Source: a virus. From it: DNA of 62,504 bases. The position numbers were made by a program, and so were the translations under genes. Where the stretch lies: positions 1-62,504 of the IMG/VR virus record IMGVR_UViG_3300005914_000007. One strand, written 5' to 3'. This document shows positions 54,923-62,391 of this stretch, piece by piece. Under the pieces are notes generated by a model, which worked only from the letters and a program-made list of their open reading frames with translations, was not told the DNA's origin and ran no database searches. Position 1 is the stretch's first letter. Each line of letters starts with the position of its first letter.

Positions 54923-54969
54923 ATAACTCATATGTATTATAATCTATTGATATAACTCATATGAGTTAT
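54923..54969. promoter_or_regulatory. Operator-like palindrome and half-site
   Basis: A perfect 18-bp palindrome (ATAACTCATATGAGTTAT, 54952-54969) and an identical 12-bp half copy (ATAACTCATATG, 54923-54934) exactly 29 bp upstream. They lie in the divergent promoter region between the minus-strand operon starting at 54865 and the gene at 55027. A dimeric regulator, possibly the ribbon-helix-helix protein at 53894, could bind here. Confidence 0.5.
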
Positions 54970-55026
54970 TTAACAGAGCATTTGTGAAATTTATATATAT
55001 ACAGTAAAATAAAAATAAAAATAAAA

Positions 55027-55353
55027 ATGTCACACAAAGAAAATATAAACAAGATACACTTTGACCTTACTACCCAATTCGAAAACGTTACAATCGAAGA
55101 AAACGCTGATAGAACATTTGGAAACTATGTTAAGATAGGTGTAACAGAAGGTCTTGAGCTAACAGCCATGATTGAGAAAGTTTCAATTGAAAATGATTCA
55201 TTCAGATGGTTCTATCTATCCGACCCAGCAAATGAAAAATCAATTGTAGAACGAAAGTCAAACATACACACATTCGCCAAAGACGTAAAAGGTATTTTTG
55301 ATAATAAAAGATTTGACGAAGATTATATCAAGAGGATTGAAGAAGAAAAATAA
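55027..55353 (+). CDS. Hypothetical protein (108 aa)
   Basis: Mixed alpha/beta, acidic, beginning MSHKENINKIHFDLTTQ. It sits 8 nt before the gp6-like gene, in the same unit, and has a leader of repeated AAAATAA tracts. No family is recognised. Confidence 0.55.
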   Translation: MSHKENINKIHFDLTTQFENVTIEENADRTFGNYVKIGVTEGLELTAMIEKVSIENDSFRWFYLSDPANEKSIVERKSNIHTFAKDVKGIFDNKRFDEDYIKRIEEEK

Positions 55354-55360
55354 GTAAATT

Positions 55361-57076
55361 ATGAACTTTATACAGATATCATTCAATAATATAAAGGCCG
55401 AGACCGAAAGATTTCTTAGACAGGAACACAGTAAGGCTTCTCTACTTTATTCACCAGCATCACCATTTGGGCATATATTATCAGCAATACAGAATTATCA
55501 ACAGTTATCTTTCCTGTACCTTAAAAATGCTCTAAGAGGTTTTGATTTGAGTTTACCAAATTCAAATAATCCTAAGATAATAAGAAATGCTGCCATATTC
55601 GCAGGTCATAGTCCAGGAAGAGCTATCTCATCAACCGGAACCCTTAAATTGGCTGTTAAATCTGGGATAGACCTCGAAACAGAATTGAGAGGTGGTCGTG
55701 TAACACTTAAAAATAGATTATTACTGAAGAATAACACAAACGGACTTTTCTACTCACTCAATCTTGGTCAAGATAAAATAACATATCAGGTAAGTACAAC
55801 AACTCAGATATTCTTACCAATAATACAGGGTAGAAGTAAAGAAACCAAATTCACTGGTAAAGGAGAAATAAATTCTTCATACCAAGTAGCACTTAAAGGA
55901 AATCAAAACATAGAAAACTTCAATGTTGAGGTACTTGTGAATGGTCAATATTGGATAGTAAAGAAGCATCTTTATGAATTATTGCCTAGTGAAAAATCAT
56001 GCGTTGTTAAAACAGGATTTAACGATGGTATTGATGTTATATTTGGAAATGGAGGATTTGGTAAGATACCTGACATTGGATCAACAATAATAATAAAATA
56101 CTTAGTGACTGACGGTAGTGTGGGTAATATATTTAGAAGAACTCCGAACGACTGGACATTTGTTGAAGATGCACTCGATGGGTTTGGTGGTACATTAGAT
56201 GTAACATCCATTTTTGACATACTCATTTTTAATGACATAAACTTTGGTAGTGATAAAGAGAGTGTTAAATTTACTAAGAATCTATTACCAATAGCTTCGA
56301 ATAACTTTGTACTTGGATTACCACAACAATACGCATACGAGATTAAAAAATTGGGAGTTTTCTCTCATGTAAATGCTTATGAGAACGATAGTATTATATT
56401 CATCGTAGCCACACCAAACATAAGATTGTTTAAGAATAGAAATGCTGATTACTTCTCAGTTAATATCACAGCCTTTGAATTAGATGATTATGAGAAATCG
56501 AAACTTGATAAATACATCCGTGGAAATGGTAATATACAATTGACTCGTAAGTATAGAATCGATTCACCCAAGTTATCATATTACATAATAAATGTTTTCA
56601 TCGTTAGATATTCGGATGTAAATGACGATTCCGTAAATGCACAAATAACCGACATCGTATCAGAATACTTTTTGGACTTAAATAGAATAAGTAGGATACC
56701 GAAATCTGACCTTATATCAAGTTTAGCTGGTTTAAATGATATACACTCAGTTGATGTACAATTCATATCTAAGAAGAATGAAGACTATCACAGAAACAAT
56801 AAGATAAAGTCCGATAATAAATTGGCGGCATCTGAATCACGAATAGCTCCTATTGGAACCGAAATTGATCCGGATTACCAACCAGATTTGGCAGTAGGTC
56901 TTGACCCAGTACTTGGTGATATTCTCTTCGAATCAGAAGAATATCCAATTGTGAGAGGTGGTTGGTATGACCGCAATGGTGTTTATTTCTCACCAGATAT
57001 AAAAGACACTAATCTTAAATCAATAAACATAATAAAGACTGGTGTTGTTGATTCAAAACAAAGGAGTAATAAATAA
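55361..57076 (+). CDS. Baseplate wedge protein (gp6/baseplate J-like)
   Basis: 571 residues. Residues about 218-255 read DVIFGNGGFGKIPDIGSTII, then TDGSVGNI. This matches the baseplate J / gp6 signature [VI]-x-F-G-[DN]-G-x-x-G-x-x-P-x-x-G. The N-terminal helix and C-terminal extension (FESEEYPIVRGGW) are also consistent with a wedge. T4 gp6 has 660 residues. It connects baseplate wedges and sheath. The gene is followed directly by a homing nuclease starting on its last base. Confidence 0.8.
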   Translation: MNFIQISFNNIKAETERFLRQEHSKASLLYSPASPFGHILSAIQNYQQLSFLYLKNALRGFDLSLPNSNNPKIIRNAAIFAGHSPGRAISSTGTLKLAVKSGIDLETELRGGRVTLKNRLLLKNNTNGLFYSLNLGQDKITYQVSTTTQIFLPIIQGRSKETKFTGKGEINSSYQVALKGNQNIENFNVEVLVNGQYWIVKKHLYELLPSEKSCVVKTGFNDGIDVIFGNGGFGKIPDIGSTIIIKYLVTDGSVGNIFRRTPNDWTFVEDALDGFGGTLDVTSIFDILIFNDINFGSDKESVKFTKNLLPIASNNFVLGLPQQYAYEIKKLGVFSHVNAYENDSIIFIVATPNIRLFKNRNADYFSVNITAFELDDYEKSKLDKYIRGNGNIQLTRKYRIDSPKLSYYIINVFIVRYSDVNDDSVNAQITDIVSEYFLDLNRISRIPKSDLISSLAGLNDIHSVDVQFISKKNEDYHRNNKIKSDNKLAASESRIAPIGTEIDPDYQPDLAVGLDPVLGDILFESEEYPIVRGGWYDRNGVYFSPDIKDTNLKSINIIKTGVVDSKQRSNK

Positions 57077-58755
57077 TGTTAATATCTAAAACATCAATCG
57101 TTAAATCAAGAGGTAATAATAAATTATCATATTATAGTGAAGTTGGATATGATACCTCCAATCCAACTTTTGAAGTAATAATTAATGACCTATTACCAAA
57201 CTCATCTTATATAGTTGAGGTTTCATGTGATTACTGTAATGATATTATAAAAACTCCATATAAAAGGTATATTAAGAATACAACCACTTCACTTGTGAGG
57301 AAATATGCATGTAAAGGATGTGTTACTGATAAAAGAAAAGAATCTAATCAAATTAAGTATGGATGTGATAACCCAATGCAAAATAGGGAAGTGTTAGAAA
57401 AAACCAAAAATACAAACCTAGAAAGATATGGTGTTGAATATGTTTTACAATCCAAGGTTATTAAAGAGAAAATAAAGAAAACCAATTTGAAAAATAGTGG
57501 TTTCGAAAATCCATTCCAGTCCGAAATTATTAAAGAGAAAATAAAGAAAACCAATTTAGAAAAATATGGACATGAGAATCCATTCCAGTCCAAGGTTATT
57601 AAAGAGAAAATAAAGAAAACCAATTTAGAAAAATATGGTGTTGAATATTATACACAATCTGGTGAATTTCTATATGATAAAGAATTGAATAAGGAAAAAA
57701 TAAAGAAAACCAATTTAGAAAAATACGGTGGCCATCCAATGTCAAATGATATTATAAGAAGTGATTTTAATATATCAAATGATGTGAATTATTTATACTA
57801 TAATAGTGATAGTATATCAACATTTAAATGTCACAAGGGACACACATTCAGTATAAGTAGTGATAATTATTCATCACGTAAATGGTTTGATGTAAACATA
57901 TGTACGATATGTCAACCTATAAATTCATCAATATCGACACAGGAGAAAGAAGTATTTCATTTCATAACATCTGTATATGATGGTAAGGTTATTGAAAACT
58001 ACAGAGATGGTTTGGAGATAGATATTTATTTACCAGACATCCAAATTGGATTTGAATATAATGGATTATACTGGCACTCCGAGGAACACAAAAGTAAATA
58101 TTACCACATAAATAAATCTGAACATTTTATTGAAAGGGGAATACGTATAATTCACATATGGGAAGATGAATGGAAATATAAGTCCGGTATAATTAAAAGT
58201 CAGATAAAAAATTGGATAGGTTTAACAGATTTCAAAATACCCGGAAGGAAATGTAGTGTGATAGAATTAAAAAACCCATCAGACTTCCTAAAACATAACC
58301 ATATACAGGGTAAGTGTCCATCAAGTTTTAATTTAGGTCTTAAATATAATGACGAATTGGTATCCGTTATGTCATTTGATAGATTTGAAGGTCGTAAAAA
58401 AATGTTAGAGGGTGAGTGGAATCTATCTAGGTTTTGTAATCGTGAAAACACCATTGTTGTCGGTGGATTTTCAAAACTACTATCTTACTTCATTAAAAAT
58501 ATACACACCACCAGGATAATAACTTATGCAGATAAATCATGGAGTAATGGGTTATTATATGAAAGAACTAACTTCAAAATAACTAAAATATTGAAACCAG
58601 ATTATAAATATATACAAAACGGAATAAGATTGAATAAAACTAAGTATCGTAAAGGTCGATCTACGAATAATATGTCGGAAAAGCAATATACACAAAGTCA
58701 TAATATTAAAAAAATATATGATTGTGGTAAGATAAAATTTGAATTGATTATATGA
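57076..58755 (+). CDS. Large homing endonuclease, paralogue 3
   Basis: 559 residues. Cys motif CDYCND near 56, then four 23-residue repeats KIKKTNLEKYGxxNPFQSKV, a VSR-like core (GLEIDIYLPDIQIGFEYNGL, WHSEEHKSKYYH, HIWEDEW), and a C-terminal acetyltransferase-like part (LGLKYNDELVSVMSF). It begins on the last base of the gp6-like gene and ends 4 nt into the following gene, so it is inserted very tightly, as homing genes often are. The ATG overlaps the preceding TAA. Confidence 0.82.
   Translation: MLISKTSIVKSRGNNKLSYYSEVGYDTSNPTFEVIINDLLPNSSYIVEVSCDYCNDIIKTPYKRYIKNTTTSLVRKYACKGCVTDKRKESNQIKYGCDNPMQNREVLEKTKNTNLERYGVEYVLQSKVIKEKIKKTNLKNSGFENPFQSEIIKEKIKKTNLEKYGHENPFQSKVIKEKIKKTNLEKYGVEYYTQSGEFLYDKELNKEKIKKTNLEKYGGHPMSNDIIRSDFNISNDVNYLYYNSDSISTFKCHKGHTFSISSDNYSSRKWFDVNICTICQPINSSISTQEKEVFHFITSVYDGKVIENYRDGLEIDIYLPDIQIGFEYNGLYWHSEEHKSKYYHINKSEHFIERGIRIIHIWEDEWKYKSGIIKSQIKNWIGLTDFKIPGRKCSVIELKNPSDFLKHNHIQGKCPSSFNLGLKYNDELVSVMSFDRFEGRKKMLEGEWNLSRFCNRENTIVVGGFSKLLSYFIKNIHTTRIITYADKSWSNGLLYERTNFKITKILKPDYKYIQNGIRLNKTKYRKGRSTNNMSEKQYTQSHNIKKIYDCGKIKFELII
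57460..57666 (+). repeat. Tandem 69-bp repeat inside a homing nuclease
   Basis: Three nearly identical 69-bp units (starts at 57460, 57529, 57598), each coding for 23 residues of the K-Y-G repeat, plus a partial fourth at about 57690. The DNA-level identity implies recent duplication. Confidence 0.8.
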
Positions 58756-58967
58756 AGAAATTTACGGAATCAACAGTTTCACACAACCAATCACACCTTG
58801 TGGAAATGTGTGATCCGGAGAGACAAGAAGCTTGGGTCGAAAGATTTCACTCATTTACATACTGGGAACTAAATTATGAATGGATTAAAACAATATCACC
58901 AACTAAGTTACAGTTGATTGGCCCAATAGATGATGGACTAGACGAATACAGACCAAATAATATATAA
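58752..58967 (+). CDS. Small hypothetical protein (71 aa)
   Basis: Starts MKKFTESTVSHNQSH (tag-like) and is rich in aromatic residues. It overlaps the homing gene by 4 nt (ATGA). No family is recognised. Confidence 0.5.
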   Translation: MKKFTESTVSHNQSHLVEMCDPERQEAWVERFHSFTYWELNYEWIKTISPTKLQLIGPIDDGLDEYRPNNI

Positions 58968-58970
58968 GAC

Positions 58971-59225
58971 ATGTTATACGAAAGAAAAGATCTACCAGAA
59001 CTACACACATTGAAACATAGACACGATGATTTTGATGATTATGTTGATTACGAAAAGACAATATTAACGTCTTCTTTATCACCATACATATTTAATAATG
59101 AAATAATGAATGGATTTTTACTGAAGTTACAACCTCTAACAGCACTACTATTTGACCAGATGAATGTCGTTAAAAACTTTAAAAATTACACAGTGGATAA
59201 GTATTATTATAAACATAATGGGTAA
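58971..59225 (+). CDS. Small hypothetical protein (84 aa)
   Basis: His/Asp-rich first half (LKHRHDDFDDYVDY), helical end. The start is supported by TAATATATA 4 nt before the ATG, although the box lies inside the end of the previous gene. Confidence 0.5.
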   Translation: MLYERKDLPELHTLKHRHDDFDDYVDYEKTILTSSLSPYIFNNEIMNGFLLKLQPLTALLFDQMNVVKNFKNYTVDKYYYKHNG

Positions 59226-59278
59226 ATTTAAAACCAACCACCAAAGTTAATATATAAGTATAAGAAATAATACTTAAA

Positions 59279-59923
59279 ATGTCAGAAAAGAAAAACATAC
59301 AGGGTTTCAAGAAGTTCTCTGAAATGAAGAAAGAGAAACCAGGAATTGAAGAAATCCAACCGGAAATCCAACCGGAGACAGATTCAAGTAGACCTATGAA
59401 TCCAAATCTACCAGATGAGAATAGGAAAATTGAGAAGCCAGCTTCTAGAAAGGGTATAATACCACAGGATCAAGATATTGAACTTGGTAGAACTGCAACC
59501 GAACAAGAAGATGAGGAAGAAACTAAGTTCGATGAAACGAAGGGTGTTAAATTCTACGGTAAGGTTGCTAAATTTCCAAAAGCAACAAAGGCATCGAAAG
59601 CACTTAATTTTTTAGAAAACGTTAAAATACCTAAGAATTCAATTTGGTATATTCTTGTTGAAAAACAATCAAACGAACTTCAGATGTTGAAATACAACAA
59701 TAAAAAAGGTGTTGATATGGAAAGATTTGTTACAGAACTCAAAGGTTTCTATCTAAAACAGTATGTTGAAAATCCTAAAATGACAAAATTAATCGAAAAT
59801 ATGACTGTCAAGGGAGCAAAAGACTTTTCATCTATACAAAATATTCCGAATGTTGAAATAGAGAAGGGAAAGAAGATGATTACTAAAATCACAGAAGACC
59901 TACTTAAACTACTTTCTAAATAA
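59279..59923 (+). CDS. Hypothetical protein with proline-rich linker (214 aa)
   Basis: The N-terminus (GFKKFSEMKKEK) resembles the head-targeting tag. A proline/glutamate-rich linker (EEIQPEIQPE) and acidic stretch follow, then a compact alpha/beta C-terminal domain (KIPKNSIWYILVEKQ). TAATATATA lies 22 nt before the ATG. The function is unknown. Confidence 0.55.
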   Translation: MSEKKNIQGFKKFSEMKKEKPGIEEIQPEIQPETDSSRPMNPNLPDENRKIEKPASRKGIIPQDQDIELGRTATEQEDEEETKFDETKGVKFYGKVAKFPKATKASKALNFLENVKIPKNSIWYILVEKQSNELQMLKYNNKKGVDMERFVTELKGFYLKQYVENPKMTKLIENMTVKGAKDFSSIQNIPNVEIEKGKKMITKITEDLLKLLSK

Positions 59924-59924
59924 T

Positions 59925-61043
59925 TTAGGTTTTATTATAATATTCTAATAAATATTCCTTATTTTTACGCTTAATCCACCTATAGCAAGTTTTACCATAT
60001 TTAATTTTAAATTCTTTAATATCCGAGCATGTGATTATAGATTCCATAGCTAAATCATCACACCAATTTACCCTATTCTTAGACAACTCACCAGTTAATT
60101 TATCAAATATTTTCATACGGTGTAGTTTATAAAATAATTTACTATTCATCTTACGTAAATCATAAATATTGTCATATTTTGATATCTCTTCTTTCATTTT
60201 CTCAACATGATAGATATTTTTATATATCACATCATAATCAACATATACATCACACACATCAATACCCAATATACATGTTAGTTGTTTTTTTATATCATAT
60301 TCATAATTATTTGAAATTTCTTTTATAAAGAAAACCATTATACCAAGTTCTTCACACATACCTTTTTTAATATTACTATTATCACCATTTCTATGCCAAT
60401 ATTTACCATCAAATTCAAATGCTATTTTAATTGAAGTGAAATACACATCCAATTCATATGGTTTAATTATTTTCCTATCATTGTACTCACATAACTCACC
60501 AAACACACTTTCTAATATGTACCGGAGTATTAATTGTGGGGTACTATATTTCCCAACATACATATGTGAACATATATCATCCAACACACCCATCCTAAGC
60601 GATGTTGTGTAGGCAACTGCATCATTTTCACAAAACTGTCCCCTCGTATAGTACTTAGATGATATTTCTTTTAATTTATCTATTGTGTATTTATAACCAC
60701 TCCTCGCCCTATTACGATCTGCTGAGATTTTTGAAATATACACATCATCTTTATATAAATTCATTTTTTTCACCATCCACCTAACTTCATCATATCCTTT
60801 ACACAACATTATAGCTATTTCTGAAGTTTCTTTTTTATTAAAATTTTCTTTCAGTAAAAAAATATCTTTATCCGACCACACATTACCAACACGTTTATAA
60901 TTTGAATCTTTTCTTAACCCCATTTTAACAGATTTGTTTAAAATCCGTCTTTTACTTTTACCCAATATATCACACAATTCATATAATTGTTTATTTGGAT
61001 AATTTAGCATTAATAATTCCACTTCATTTTCGGACCATCTCAT
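59925..61043 (-). CDS. Homing endonuclease with HTH repeats and VSR-like nuclease core
   Basis: 372 residues. Two helix-turn-helix or SANT-like modules (MRWSENEVELLMLNYPN and VWSDKDIFLLKENFNKKE) precede a nuclease core (KPYELDVYFTSIKIAFEFDG, KYWHRNG, VFFIKE). The C-terminal part repeats short helical motifs for DNA contact. It is unrelated in its N-terminus to the three large paralogues, which shows a different DNA-binding module with the same nuclease. A TTATATATA box is 4 nt before the ATG. Neighbour: a DNA methyltransferase. Confidence 0.75.
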   Translation of the reverse strand: MRWSENEVELLMLNYPNKQLYELCDILGKSKRRILNKSVKMGLRKDSNYKRVGNVWSDKDIFLLKENFNKKETSEIAIMLCKGYDEVRWMVKKMNLYKDDVYISKISADRNRARSGYKYTIDKLKEISSKYYTRGQFCENDAVAYTTSLRMGVLDDICSHMYVGKYSTPQLILRYILESVFGELCEYNDRKIIKPYELDVYFTSIKIAFEFDGKYWHRNGDNSNIKKGMCEELGIMVFFIKEISNNYEYDIKKQLTCILGIDVCDVYVDYDVIYKNIYHVEKMKEEISKYDNIYDLRKMNSKLFYKLHRMKIFDKLTGELSKNRVNWCDDLAMESIITCSDIKEFKIKYGKTCYRWIKRKNKEYLLEYYNKT

Positions 61044-61047
61044 AAAC

Positions 61048-61056
61048 TATATATAA
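61048..61056 (-). promoter_or_regulatory. TTATATATA box before the HTH homing endonuclease
   Basis: TTATATATA, GTTT, ATG (61043). It shows that even mobile genes here have adopted the conserved start context. Confidence 0.45.
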
Positions 61057-61121
61057 AAACAATGATCCTCCGATACTCAAAATGTTTTTAAAACATTCTT
61101 CACATATATTCATATAAATGT

Positions 61122-61847
61122 ATGGATGTTAATAAAATTTATTTAGGGGATTGTATAGATATAATGGATGATAGAATCGATGATAATTCAATTGATTTAA
61201 TTGTAACTGATCCACCATATGGTATAAATTACCAATCATTTCGAACTAATTCAAACATTATTAAAAATGATGATAATCTTCACTGGCTAGAAAACTTTTT
61301 CAAAATACTGAATACAAAAGCTAAAGACAACACACACCTTTACTGTTTTTGTGATTTTGAGATGTCTGCCGATTTCCTTATTGAGATAAGGAAATATTGG
61401 AAGGTTCGTAATATGTTGTGTATTCCACGTAAAATTAAAGGAAATGGTGGTGACCGTATATTTCAACAGCAGTTTGAAACTGTAATTTTCGCAACAAAGA
61501 AACAGGGTAGGAAATTCAACCAAACACAAATACTTAAACCCTCAGAGGGTTATTTGAAAGATAAGAGGTATAAGGCGAAAGAATGGCTTTATAGACTACC
61601 AGACCACTGGCATTGGACCACATCAAGTGAATTCAACCATACTAGACTACATCCAAACCAAAAGAATGTTGAATGTCTTAAAGATATGATATCATTATCA
61701 TCCAATCCGGGTGAAATAGTATTTGACCCATTTGTTGGTAGTGGTTCGACTTGTGTGGCTGCCAAAGAACTCAATAGAAAATATATCGGTTGTGAATTGG
61801 ATGAAAATTATTTCGAAATATCAACAAATAGACTTAACTCAATATGA
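61122..61847 (+). CDS. DNA methyltransferase (adenine-N6/cytosine-N4, beta-type order)
   Basis: 241 residues. The catalytic motif IV DPPYGINY (residues 30-37) comes before the SAM-binding motif I FDPFVGSGST (about 202-211), which defines the beta class. FIGCELDENYF-like residues (KYIGCELDENYFEI) follow. It is likely an orphan methylase, protecting phage DNA or accompanying a nuclease. Its stop codon lies inside repeat copy E. Confidence 0.88.
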   Translation: MDVNKIYLGDCIDIMDDRIDDNSIDLIVTDPPYGINYQSFRTNSNIIKNDDNLHWLENFFKILNTKAKDNTHLYCFCDFEMSADFLIEIRKYWKVRNMLCIPRKIKGNGGDRIFQQQFETVIFATKKQGRKFNQTQILKPSEGYLKDKRYKAKEWLYRLPDHWHWTTSSEFNHTRLHPNQKNVECLKDMISLSSNPGEIVFDPFVGSGSTCVAAKELNRKYIGCELDENYFEISTNRLNSI

Positions 61848-61886
61848 ACTACACATTAGCTAAAGACTAATGTGTTTCGGGTTTCA
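61844..61886 (-). repeat. Repeat copy E: hairpin element attached to a tnpB end
   Basis: On the minus strand: perfect 9-bp hairpin (arms ACACATTAG / CTAATGTGT) around TCTTTAG, then AGTTCAT. The left arm contains the stop codon (TAG) of the tnpB-derived reading frame. The following bases, where a guide would lie, are antisense to the methyltransferase 3' end. Confidence 0.75.
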
Positions 61887-62391
61887 TAGAGTGTGCTTTA
61901 TTACTAAAGTCTGATTTTCTCTCCACCTTTGTATTGGACAGTCCCTGCCCAAATATTTTTAAACCTTCTTTTAGAATATTTTTACTCGCATTAATATCTC
62001 TGTCATGTGTTTCACCAAACATTGGATTTTTTTCACCCGATACATCAGCATGATTCAAACTTATATTTTTCCTATGTTCATCTGAGAATTTCATACCATT
62101 CCATCCCTCACCACCATTTGTTATATTGGTTAGTCGATGCCCTTCTTCTCTAAACTTATTAATATAGTAAATTTCTCTTTCACATAATAAATCTCTACAA
62201 TTTATAAAATCTTCGATTAAAATTATCTCTATATTTTCTTTACCAACTTTTTTAATCCAATTAGTTTTATGGTCTATTTTCTTATCATTGAGATGTCGCC
62301 TAAATCTTTCTTTTAAAGATCTGGTTGTTAATCCTATATATCTTACTTCACAAGAATTTATTTCACTAAGAGCATATATTTTATAATAGGG
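61867..62391 (-). pseudogene. GIY-YIG/NUMOD3 nuclease fused to the C-terminus of TnpB
   Basis: The open frame of 174 codons has no ATG before residue ~100, and an in-frame TAA lies at 62392-62394. The first part reads KIYALSEINSCEVRYIG and LTTRSLKERFRRHL, a clear GIY-YIG domain. Next is MKFSDEHRKNISLNH with SGEKNPMFGE, a NUMOD3 DNA-binding motif. Then THDRDINASKNILKEGLKIF and the end SMKPETH follow the end of TnpB, including the third RuvC Asp in DRD. It is probably a chimeric remnant, lacking an evident start. Confidence 0.7.

Noticed and set aside
57460-57666. CRISPR-like repeat array
   Set aside because: The period is 69 bp with no spacers and the repeats are in-frame codons of a homing nuclease.
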